From contig CAYYNB010000196.1 in assembly GCA_964472565.1 (NCBI GenBank), positions 1-10,315 of the forward strand: a stretch of DNA of 10,315 bases, in the 5' to 3' direction. The notes under the pieces were generated by a model that had not been told where the DNA came from, made no database searches, and was given only the letters and a program-made list of their open reading frames with translations. Below, one piece after another: positions 1 to 5,924 of the stretch. The position numbers and the translations under genes were made by a program. The stretch comes from DATAMF01 sp964472565. Lineage in GTDB: Bacteria > Chloroflexota > Anaerolineae > Aggregatilineales > Aggregatilineaceae. The stretch's first letter is position 1. Every line of letters begins with the position of its first letter.

Positions 1-9
1 CGCCAAAAC

Positions 10-40
10 TCACGACGCAAAATACCATTTCACGTCGTGA
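10..40 (-). terminator. Hairpin with T run, probable terminator of the leftward operon
   Basis: An 8-bp perfect stem (TCACGACG at 10-17 with CGTCGTGA at 33-40) encloses a 15-base loop. On the minus strand it is followed by AGTTTTGG, a short T run, as in intrinsic terminators. On the plus strand it is followed by A-rich sequence, so it fits leftward transcription. It lies about 100 bases past the stop of the DUF4230-type gene. The long loop and short T run make the call moderate. Confidence 0.5.
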
Positions 41-74
41 AAATGACAAAAAACCTGACTTCTTGCCAGGATCT

Positions 75-133
75 CCCCCCTTTAGTCGGTAACTTTCCCC
101 TCAAAAGGCCTAAAAGAGGGGTCTAAAGGGGGG
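75..133 (-). repeat. Nested C/G-tract hairpin downstream of the DUF4230-type gene
   Basis: An outer stem pairs CCCCCCTTTAG (75-85) with CTAAAGGGGGG (123-133). An inner stem pairs CCCCTC (97-102) with GAGGGG (116-121), and GGCC lies near the tip. The structure starts about ten bases beyond the stop codon of the leftward gene, so it would fold in that gene's 3' untranslated RNA. The right-hand part (92-141) resembles 10245-10293 at the other end of the window. It may act in termination or RNA stability, or be a dispersed intergenic repeat. The sequence alone does not decide. Confidence 0.5.
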
Positions 134-141
134 GGGAGGGT

Positions 142-972
142 CTACTCGTTCGGTTTGCAGTTTTCGCTGATGTCAAAGGTCGAATCATCGTAATCAAACT
201 GCACCCGGTCATGGCCTAACGAATTTAACAGGTTATACAATGCAGCTTCTGCATTTTTATAGCCTTCAGCCAGCAGCTCGCGGCCATCGTCGGTCAACAC
301 TTCGCGGCGTTCGATCTTTTCGCTCATCTGCCGCAAAGAGTTGAATTCAGCCGCCGATCTCATTTCTTCAATCGGGCCGTCGCAGTCTTGCACGAAAGGT
401 ATTTCTGTACAATCACTTTCAACTTTAGTATCACGAATATTACATTCAACCTGAAGCGCAGGCAGTTGAACCGTAATCAGCCCTTCGTCATCGGCTTGTA
501 TATGGTCAATCGTGATCAATGACACATCAACTCCCGCTGTAATATCGCCGGTGCTTTCCATAACCAGCGTCGAATCCGGTGAGGTGCCATCATATACCCG
601 TTTTTCTGTAACAACGACTTCAGCCCGCGCGGTCTGAAGCAAACTCAGCTTGTGAATTTCGAGCACAATCAGCTTAATATCGACTTCTTCCGATTTTCCA
701 TCGCGGTCAAATCCGAAGAAACTGAGAAAATTATCGACGGGTTCATCCAGCCAGCCGCCAATGTTATCCTTAACCACAATAGCGAGCAGCAGACAGCCCA
801 GAATCACAGCCAGCGCCAATCCCGCCAGACATCCGACTCGCACCGTTCGCTCAACGATCGCCTGTCGCACGCTGTACATCAAGGAATTTCTCGGTTCACG
901 ACGCGGTTTTTCCTGAACCTCTTGAGTTCGTCTTACCATCGGTTGCTCATTTTTTTGCTTTTCTTGCTTCAT
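142..972 (-). CDS. Membrane-anchored DUF4230-type protein of unknown function
   Basis: The product has 276 residues. A highly charged, Arg/Lys/Glu/Gln-rich N-terminal segment (about 1-45) is followed by one hydrophobic span at about 46-67 and then an acidic domain predicted to lie outside the membrane. This is a type II or anchored topology with no cleavable signal. The outer part, with a hydrophobic strand near 100-112 (IKLIVLEIHKLSLL), an aliphatic stretch around 'TAGVDVS' and 'ITVQLPALQVE', and an Ala-rich helix near the C terminus, resembles the DUF4230 family, for which I know no biochemical function. The start ATG (970-972) overlaps the elp3 stop as ATGA, implying translational coupling and co-transcription. 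No Shine-Dalgarno needs to be assumed. Family assignment is from pattern memory. A generic secreted-domain protein is the alternative. Confidence 0.7.
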   Translation of the reverse strand: MKQEKQKNEQPMVRRTQEVQEKPRREPRNSLMYSVRQAIVERTVRVGCLAGLALAVILGCLLLAIVVKDNIGGWLDEPVDNFLSFFGFDRDGKSEEVDIKLIVLEIHKLSLLQTARAEVVVTEKRVYDGTSPDSTLVMESTGDITAGVDVSLITIDHIQADDEGLITVQLPALQVECNIRDTKVESDCTEIPFVQDCDGPIEEMRSAAEFNSLRQMSEKIERREVLTDDGRELLAEGYKNAEAALYNLLNSLGHDRVQFDYDDSTFDISENCKPNE

Positions 973-2801
973 CCGTTTAGCCCTCGGAACTGGTACAGTT
1001 GCCCATCATAAAACCCGCGTTGCCGGTAATATCCGCGTGTTCCCACCGCCGAGATCACCGCCAGCCGTTTATATCCATGTTCCCGCGCAATTGCCGCCGC
1101 GCGTTCAATCAACAGTTTACCCAATCCGCTGTGTTGCGCCTTCCCGACCATTTCTTCTCCCACCGCCAGCGATTGTCCGTACACATGCACCTCGCGGATC
1201 ATCGCCGCCCCGTTGAGTTCTTCAATAATCGGAGTTTCTGTCGGCAGTGACAGCCGCAGAAAACCGGCGATCAGCCGGTCTTCCGTGATATACTGCAAGA
1301 ACACTTCTTCCCCCGCGCTCGTTGCATACCGTTGCTCATCCTGCCGCAGTTGTTCCAGCGCTACCGCCTTCCCGCGAATTTCCCGCGCCCGAATATCAGG
1401 ACTTCGCACGTCCTGCTGCGCCAGTTCATCATCCACAATCTGCCGGAAATTTGTTGTGAGTTCTCCGGCGACAATATCCGTTGACGGAATATCGCGCACC
1501 ACGCGCGTCAGTCGGCAGTATTCCGGTGTGCGCTGAAAACACGCCATGAGCACCTGAACCAGTTCTTCATGCGTATAAGGTCGCCACGAGCCATCTTGAT
1601 AATTTTGCATCAACTCCGCGCTCTCAATCAGCGAGCACGGATAAATTTTGAGTTCGTCCGGCTGAAAATCAAGTTCATCAAAGAGCCGTTCATAATCCAG
1701 CATATCGTCTTCCGGCGACGACCCATACAGGTTCGGCATCCAGTGCGCATGAATCTTGAATCCCGCTTGCCGCAGCAGTTTAACCGCTCGCCGCGTCGCA
1801 TCCACCGTATGTCCGCGCTTGTTGAGCTTCAGCACCTTATCATTGAGACTTTGAATCCCAATCTGCACTTTGGTTGTTCCCAGCCGCCGCACACGGATCA
1901 CTTCCTCCACACTGATATGATCCGGTCGCGTTTCGACTACTAACCCTACACAGCGACATTCTGCCTGCTCATTTTCTCGGTGTGCGGCTTCCAGCTCTTC
2001 CCAGCTTGCATATTCATCAACTAGGCCGCGTTCTCGCGTTCCCGCCGCAATCGCTTTCGCCTGTTCCCGTGAACGCCGCATTTCATCCTGATAAATCGCC
2101 TGCACAACCTGATTGTATGTTTTGTCAATCTGCACGCCCTGAATGACAGCCGTTGTTGTATTGTCAAAAAACTGAGACTCGTCCCGCAGCGCCGCGCGAA
2201 TGCGCTCCGATTGATCGATCCCCTTGCCAAAGTCATGCAGTGCATCGAAAATTCGTTTGACAAACCAGATTTGGTAAGTTTCAGGGTAAAATGACCACGT
2301 ACCGCCGAGGATAATTACCTCGATTTTGTTGGTTGGATGTCCCGTATTCCGCAGCGCCGTGAGACGATTGTAGGTTTGCAGATACGGATCAAAGAGATTT
2401 TGTTCGGCCCGTTGTGCGCCCGGCTCATTCGACAGATAACTCTTGGGCATTCGCACGTCATTCGGGCAAAATATACATTCACCCGGACACGGAAACGGCT
2501 TCGTTAGCACGGTAACAGGTGTCACGCCCGACATACTGCGAATGGGTTTCATCCGCAGGCGATCCAATACTGCCGTGTCGAATGGTGGAAGTCCATTGCT
2601 TCCGGCCAAAGCGCGGTAAGCTTTGATCAATTCGTCTTTGCTGAACAGGCCGCGCCCATCTTTCGGATGTTTTTTGAGCAGCCGCGTAAGCTGTTCGCGT
2701 GATAAACTGGGCTGTGCAATCACAGCCTGAAGAATTGCCAGCAGCGGTTCGCGATATTGTTCGTAATCAAATGCCGGATTGTATTTCACAGCTTGTCCCA
2801 T
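969..2801 (-). CDS. elp3: Elp3-family tRNA U34 carboxymethyl-modifying radical SAM/GNAT enzyme
   Basis: The 610-residue protein has an Elp3 N-terminal region, a radical SAM core and a C-terminal GNAT domain. The cluster motif is C105-x3-C109-x2-C112 in PCPGECIFCPND, which should hold a 4Fe-4S cluster and SAM. Further radical SAM signatures are ILGGTWS (164-170), VVETRPD (288-294) and the IGIQS strand (314-318). The GNAT acetyl-CoA loop is QHSGLG (556-561), followed by a GTRGYYRQRGF end motif (587-597). The family uses acetyl-CoA to attach a carboxymethyl group to C5 of wobble uridine in certain tRNAs, giving cm5U or its derivatives. About 100 residues between the GGT motif and VVETRPD are longer and more charged than I expect for the family. 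The start ATG shares the CATG palindrome with the divergent methyltransferase gene, and no good Shine-Dalgarno precedes it. The stop overlaps the next gene. Confidence 0.93.
   Translation of the reverse strand: MGQAVKYNPAFDYEQYREPLLAILQAVIAQPSLSREQLTRLLKKHPKDGRGLFSKDELIKAYRALAGSNGLPPFDTAVLDRLRMKPIRSMSGVTPVTVLTKPFPCPGECIFCPNDVRMPKSYLSNEPGAQRAEQNLFDPYLQTYNRLTALRNTGHPTNKIEVIILGGTWSFYPETYQIWFVKRIFDALHDFGKGIDQSERIRAALRDESQFFDNTTTAVIQGVQIDKTYNQVVQAIYQDEMRRSREQAKAIAAGTRERGLVDEYASWEELEAAHRENEQAECRCVGLVVETRPDHISVEEVIRVRRLGTTKVQIGIQSLNDKVLKLNKRGHTVDATRRAVKLLRQAGFKIHAHWMPNLYGSSPEDDMLDYERLFDELDFQPDELKIYPCSLIESAELMQNYQDGSWRPYTHEELVQVLMACFQRTPEYCRLTRVVRDIPSTDIVAGELTTNFRQIVDDELAQQDVRSPDIRAREIRGKAVALEQLRQDEQRYATSAGEEVFLQYITEDRLIAGFLRLSLPTETPIIEELNGAAMIREVHVYGQSLAVGEEMVGKAQHSGLGKLLIERAAAIAREHGYKRLAVISAVGTRGYYRQRGFYDGQLYQFRGLNG
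2757..2785 (+). promoter_or_regulatory. Possible weak promoter for the methyltransferase-mutY pair
   Basis: TTGTTC (2757-2762) and TGTATT (2780-2785) are separated by 17 bases and lie inside the 5' end of elp3 on the opposite strand. They match consensus at 3/6 and 4/6 positions. Start of transcription would fall near 2792, leaving almost no leader before the ATG at 2800. The match is weak and rests mainly on position and spacing. Confidence 0.25.
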
Positions 2802-3498
2802 GAATAACTTAACGATTCAGCGTCTCAACCAGCTTAATCAAACATTTTACCAGATCACAGCAGTCGATTTTAATGAGTCGCGTGCCGAACCCTGGACTGG
2901 TTGGCTGCCGCTGCTTCCCTATCTGAAATCACCCTTATCTGTGTTGGATGTCGGCTGCGGTAATGGTCGTTTTGGTGCTTTTCTGGTTGAGCATCTCTCC
3001 GGTGAACTGACTTATCATGGGATCGACAGCAGCCCGGAACTGCTTCAACGCGCGCAAGCCGCTGTGCCCAATGGTCATTTTGAACAGCGCGACATCATCC
3101 AGCAGCCGCTTGCATCTGGCGAATACGATCTGGTTGTGCTGTTCGGTGTGCTGCACCATATTCCCAGTGTGCAGCAGCGCCAGGAGTTGATGCGAAATTT
3201 AGCCCAGCAAGTCAAATTAGGTGGGTTTCTCGCTTTTGCAGCATGGCGTTTTTATGAATATCCACGCTTCCGTGAACGTTTCCTTCCCTGGCCCGATGAT
3301 TTGGATCAGGAACCTCATGATTATCTGCTCGATTGGCGTCGCGGTGCGCAAGCTGTCCGTTACTGCCATTACGTAGACGATGCCGAACATGTTGCACTCG
3401 CAGCCGTAACAGGTCTGTGCGAACTTTTGAGCTACCGCGCCGATGGCCGGACTCACGATATTAACCGCTATAGTTTGCTTCAAAGAGAAAATGCATGA
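2800..3498 (+). CDS. Trm9/ALKBH8-like SAM-dependent methyltransferase, candidate tRNA wobble-uridine carboxyl methylase
   Basis: The 232-residue class I methyltransferase starts at ATG 2800. A TTG seven codons upstream adds no conserved sequence. The N-terminal stretch 'TFYQITAVDFNESRAEPWTGW' region (15-35) matches the family pattern of FY, A-x-x-F, R and PW seen ahead of motif I in Trm9 and ALKBH8. Motif I is VLDVGCGNGRFG (48-59), the SAM-ribose acidic residue is D76 in GIDSS, and VLHHIPS (117-123) is the typical Trm9-type motif IV. The C terminus keeps the order W179, RYCHY (187-191) and a DG...N-x-Y ending, comparable with the PW, RYYH and DNWY blocks of Trm9. Eukaryotic Trm9 methylates cm5U34, the Elp3 product, to mcm5U34. 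The gene diverges from elp3 with overlapping start codons and overlaps mutY by ATGA. The substrate is inferred from similarity and context. A small-molecule methyltransferase remains possible. Confidence 0.8.
   Translation: MNNLTIQRLNQLNQTFYQITAVDFNESRAEPWTGWLPLLPYLKSPLSVLDVGCGNGRFGAFLVEHLSGELTYHGIDSSPELLQRAQAAVPNGHFEQRDIIQQPLASGEYDLVVLFGVLHHIPSVQQRQELMRNLAQQVKLGGFLAFAAWRFYEYPRFRERFLPWPDDLDQEPHDYLLDWRRGAQAVRYCHYVDDAEHVALAAVTGLCELLSYRADGRTHDINRYSLLQRENA
2844..2852 (-). promoter_or_regulatory. Possible extended -10 element for elp3
   Basis: On the minus strand the sequence reads TGGTAAAAT, an extended -10 (TG-N-TAAAAT), about 40 bases ahead of the elp3 start and inside the methyltransferase coding region. 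I see no matching -35 box. Because the two start codons overlap, elp3 must be transcribed from within its neighbour, so some promoter is expected here. This one is only a candidate. Confidence 0.3.
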
Positions 3499-4586
3499 CT
3501 GAACTTCAACAATCGCTTATTGCTTGGTTCGAAGCACATCAAGCCGATCTTCCCTGGCGGCGTGATCGCGATCCCTATTACGTCTGGCTGTCGGAAATAA
3601 TGCTCCAGCAAACCCAGGTCACAACGGTCATTCCCTATTTTGAACGCTTTCTGGCTCGTTTCCCCACAGTCCAGGTGTTAGCCGCCGCGCCGCTGGACGA
3701 TGTGCTAAAGCAGTGGGAAGGTTTGGGTTATTACAGCCGCGCCCACAATTTACATCGCGCCGCACAGGTTGTCGTTAATGAATACAATGGCGTCTTTCCA
3801 AATACCGTCGATGAATTACAAAAACTACCTGGAATTGGTCGCTACACCGCTGGAGCCATTGCGAGTCTTGCCTTCGGCGTCGATGCACCCATTCTGGACG
3901 GCAATGTGATCCGTGTTTTGGCACGCCTCTTTAACATCACCGACGACGTGAGCGCTGCTTCCACTCGCACCCAATTGTGGGATTTGTCCGAAAAATTAGT
4001 TCCAAGCGGACATGCAGCCTCTTGGAACGAAGGATTGATGGAACTGGGGCGCACAATTTGCACACCCAAATCACCGGATTGTCCACGTTGTCCCATCGAA
4101 ACCTCCTGTGAAGCGCGACAATTAGGTGTGCAAACCGAGCGTCCGATCAAAGCGCCGCGCGCCAAAGTTCCCCATTTTGATGTCACAGCCGCCGTGATTC
4201 ACCGCGATGATGGCCGGATTCTAATCGCGCAGCGCCCGCTCGAAGGCATGCTTGGCGGCTTATGGGAATTTCCCGGCGGCAAGCGTGATCCGGGCGAAAC
4301 ACTAACCGAATGCCTGAAGCGCGAAATTCTGGAAGAATTGAATCTGGAGATTGCTGTTGGCGAACAAATCGGCGTGGTGCGACATAGTTACACCCATATG
4401 AGCATTACGCTCTATGCATTTCATTGTGAATATCTGGGCGGCGAACCACAAAAAATCGGTGTAGCGGACTACGCGTGGATCATGCCAGATGAACTGGATC
4501 GCTATGCTTTTCCTGTGACGGATCAGAAGATAATCACCATTCTGCGGAATGGTGGCGGACAGTTGGGCATGGATTTTCTCGCTTGA
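3495..4586 (+). CDS. mutY: A/G-specific adenine DNA glycosylase MutY with near-complete Nudix motif
   Basis: MutY removes adenine mispaired with 8-oxoguanine, the second barrier of the GO repair system. The 363-residue product has the catalytic Glu34 in LSEIMLQQTQV (32-42), the helix-hairpin-helix LPGIGRYTAG (111-120), catalytic Asp135 in LDGNVIRVL (134-142), and a 4Fe-4S loop C189-x6-C196-x2-C199-x5-C205. The C-terminal domain from about 226 is Nudix-like, and HSYTHMSITL (297-306) fits the 8-oxoguanine-reading loop. Unusually, residues 262-284 meet the whole Nudix signature GX5EX7REUXEEXGU apart from Asn283 in place of the last Gly, whereas many MutY proteins have lost it. The start ATG overlaps the methyltransferase stop as ATGA, so the two are probably translationally coupled. 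The stop codon lies inside the -35 box of arsR. Confidence 0.96.
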   Translation: MTELQQSLIAWFEAHQADLPWRRDRDPYYVWLSEIMLQQTQVTTVIPYFERFLARFPTVQVLAAAPLDDVLKQWEGLGYYSRAHNLHRAAQVVVNEYNGVFPNTVDELQKLPGIGRYTAGAIASLAFGVDAPILDGNVIRVLARLFNITDDVSAASTRTQLWDLSEKLVPSGHAASWNEGLMELGRTICTPKSPDCPRCPIETSCEARQLGVQTERPIKAPRAKVPHFDVTAAVIHRDDGRILIAQRPLEGMLGGLWEFPGGKRDPGETLTECLKREILEELNLEIAVGEQIGVVRHSYTHMSITLYAFHCEYLGGEPQKIGVADYAWIMPDELDRYAFPVTDQKIITILRNGGGQLGMDFLA

Positions 4587-4610
4587 CATATTGATAGATT
4601 TCGATATAAT
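4583..4610 (+). promoter_or_regulatory. arsR promoter
   Basis: A perfect -35 TTGACA (4583-4588) and a perfect -10 TATAAT (4605-4610) are 16 bases apart. The mutY stop codon TGA (4584-4586) is part of the -35 box. Transcription should start near 4616-4618, at or within two bases of the arsR ATG (4618), so the message would be leaderless or nearly so. No Shine-Dalgarno is present upstream, which agrees. Confidence 0.8.
4590..4608 (+). promoter_or_regulatory. ArsR operator 1 (autoregulatory)
   Basis: An imperfect dyad of the form ATTGATA-N4-TCGATA fills the spacer and reaches into the -10 box of the arsR promoter, where bound repressor would block RNA polymerase. The inverted repeat is also visible as ATATTGA (4588-4594) against TCGATAT (4601-4607). 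The same sequence recurs inverted before arsM with 15 of 19 identical bases. Binding by this ArsR is inferred. Confidence 0.7.
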
Positions 4611-4617
4611 ACAGACT

Positions 4618-4908
4618 ATGAACATTGACCCATTGATTTTTGCAAAGGCAATTGCGGATGATACGCGGCAGGAGATGATGAAACTGCTCTGCTGCGAATG
4701 GTTGAGTGTCAACGAAGTGGTTGAAAAGTTGGGCGGTAAGGTCAACCAACCCACAGTCAGCCACCACTTGAAGAAGCTGGAAGAAGCCGATCTTGTGCTG
4801 ATCCGGCAGGAAGGTCGCCAGCGTTTTTATACGCTCAACCAGAAGCAGGTAACAGTTTGCTGTGGTGTGTTGTCGCGCGTCTTCGCACCTGATCATAACG
4901 ACGAATAA
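4618..4908 (+). CDS. arsR: ArsR/SmtB-family repressor, probable arsenite sensor
   Basis: The 96-residue winged-helix repressor starts at ATG 4618. Reading further upstream in frame would run through the promoter, so that is rejected. The HTH is about residues 29-55 (LSVNEVVEKL then NQPTVSHHLKKLEE), and the wing is IRQEGRQRFYTLN (62-74). The family releases DNA on binding metal or metalloid. The E. coli type CVC arsenite site in the recognition region is absent; the aligned residues are S30-V31-N32. Instead there are two vicinal pairs, C25-C26 just before the HTH and C81-C82 in the C-terminal dimer helix, plausible thiol ligands for As(III) in a different geometry. Placement before arsM and the shared operator support arsenic sensing. 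Another thiophilic metal is possible. Confidence 0.88.
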   Translation: MNIDPLIFAKAIADDTRQEMMKLLCCEWLSVNEVVEKLGGKVNQPTVSHHLKKLEEADLVLIRQEGRQRFYTLNQKQVTVCCGVLSRVFAPDHNDE

Positions 4909-4914
4909 CGCTAG

Positions 4915-4944
4915 GGGCACTTTTGTCGAAGTGCCCAAAATTTT
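4915..4944 (+). terminator. Hairpin between arsR and arsM, terminator or attenuator
   Basis: An 8-bp perfect stem (GGGCACTT 4915-4922 with AAGTGCCC 4929-4936) has a 6-base loop and is followed by AAAATTTT. It lies six bases after the arsR stop. It probably ends or weakens the arsR transcript, so arsM may depend on read-through and on its own promoter. The T run is short and follows four A residues, so termination is likely partial. Confidence 0.6.
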
Positions 4945-4951
4945 GCTCAAT

Positions 4952-4970
4952 TCTATCGATAATTATCAAT
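4952..4970 (-). promoter_or_regulatory. ArsR operator 2, ahead of arsM
   Basis: ATCGATAATTATCAAT (4955-4970) is a 16-base palindrome with one mismatched pair. Read on the minus strand, 4970-4952 gives ATTGATA-N4-TCGATA, matching the arsR operator at 15 of 19 positions. It overlaps a possible -10 box for arsM (GATAAT, 4958-4963), for which I see no good -35. Position five bases before the arsM Shine-Dalgarno also allows a roadblock role. Confidence 0.7.
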
Positions 4971-4985
4971 GCATCGGAGGGATGT

Positions 4986-5795
4986 ATGGCCCAGAACGAT
5001 AAAATCCACGAAGTAGTGCAGAACCACTATGCTGCATTTGCCCGTCAGATTAAAGTGATGCAACCGGCGCAAGTTCCTTGTTGCAGTGGACCAAGTAATG
5101 TCAGTGAAGTCAATGTAACACCCACGTCTGCCGAGTGTGGCTGCAATTCAAAGTTGTACGATCCTACCTTGTTGGAAGGTCTGCCTTATGATGTAACCGG
5201 ACTGTCGCTGGGCTGTGGTGATCCCGTTACAATCGCCAGCCTCAAACCCGGCGAAACCGTGCTTGATCTGGGCAGCGGCGGCGGTATCGACTGCTTTTTG
5301 GCAGCCCGTCAGGTGGGTGAAGCAGGTTATGTGATTGGTGTGGACATGACTCCCGACATGCTCGAACGGGCGAACGCCAGCAAAGTTCGGATGGGCGTGA
5401 AAAACGTCGAATTCCGTCGCGGGCAGATTGAAGCCCTACCGGTGATTGATGACAGCATTGATGTGATTATGTCGAACTGTGTGATCAACCTCTCACCCGA
5501 TAAACGCGCAGTATTTCAGGAAGCACTGCGTGTGCTTAAACCTGGCGGGCGCGTCTCAATCAGCGATATTGTGACCGAGGGTGAATTCACGGATGCTCAA
5601 CGCGCTGATGCCGCACAATGGGCCGAATGCGTGACTGGGGCGATTGATGTCAATGATTATCTTGGCATTATGCGGGAAGTGGGCTTTACCGACATTCAGA
5701 TTGTTGACAAAGTGAATGCCGATGAAGAGAGCGAACATCCGGCTGGAATGCCACGTGTTTACAGTGCGCGGATTGTTGCTTATAAACCTGCATAA
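4986..5795 (+). CDS. arsM: Arsenite S-adenosylmethionine methyltransferase ArsM
   Basis: ArsM transfers methyl groups from SAM to As(III) to give methylated, partly volatile arsenicals. The ATG at 4986 has a GGAGGG (4976-4981) four bases upstream, and the 269-residue product begins at the conserved region, so the longer frame from 4923 is rejected. The SAM-binding motif is VLDLGSGGGIDC (92-103), with GVDMTPDML (118-126) and SNCVINLSPDK (163-173). The cysteines that bind arsenic in characterised ArsM enzymes are matched by C77 (LGCGDP), C165 (SNCV) and C215 (ECVTGAI), with C103 conserved nearby. The N terminus adds C32-C33 and C51-x-C53. The gene follows arsR and carries a copy of its operator. 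No arsenate reductase or efflux gene is in view, so methylation may be the main resistance step encoded here. Confidence 0.95.
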   Translation: MAQNDKIHEVVQNHYAAFARQIKVMQPAQVPCCSGPSNVSEVNVTPTSAECGCNSKLYDPTLLEGLPYDVTGLSLGCGDPVTIASLKPGETVLDLGSGGGIDCFLAARQVGEAGYVIGVDMTPDMLERANASKVRMGVKNVEFRRGQIEALPVIDDSIDVIMSNCVINLSPDKRAVFQEALRVLKPGGRVSISDIVTEGEFTDAQRADAAQWAECVTGAIDVNDYLGIMREVGFTDIQIVDKVNADEESEHPAGMPRVYSARIVAYKPA

Positions 5796-5803
5796 CATAA
5801 ATT

Positions 5804-5840
5804 GGTGCTGGTCGAACCAGGATCAGCACCGTTCTTTTCT
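5804..5840 (+). terminator. Intrinsic terminator after arsM
   Basis: A 7-bp stem (GGTGCTG 5804-5810 with CAGCACC 5824-5830) is followed by GTTCTTTTCT. A competing 5-bp hairpin, CTGGT-cga-ACCAG (5808-5820), sits inside. It starts eight bases after the arsM stop and should isolate the arsenic genes from the regulator gene downstream. Confidence 0.75.
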
Positions 5841-5924
5841 CCCTATCTACCTCGATATAAACTGGAAATTTTTCCTGATCTACGCCATATTACAGTGGGA
5901 TCGGAACTCAGGAAGAAAATCACC

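Noticed and set aside
128..140. G-quadruplex in the G tract
   Set aside because: One G9 run plus GGG gives too few separate runs close together for a convincing four-run motif. The tract is better explained as one arm of the hairpin.
4549..4617. arsR start upstream of 4618
   Set aside because: It would lie within mutY and translate through the arsR promoter and operator. The family alignment starts at MNIDPLIFAKAIAD.
4923..4985. arsM start upstream of 4986
   Set aside because: The extra residues come from the intergenic hairpin and operator. The ATG at 4986 has GGAGGG at the right distance.
5840..5861. Third ArsR operator copy (TCGATAT at 5852-5858)
   Set aside because: Only one half-site matches. 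The left half does not resemble ATTGATA.
5802..5924. Longer N terminus of the tandem-HTH regulator from TTG 5802
   Set aside because: It begins two bases before the arsM terminator stem, has no Shine-Dalgarno, and adds 41 residues with no recognisable domain. TTG 5925 has AGGAAG upstream and starts just before the first HTH.
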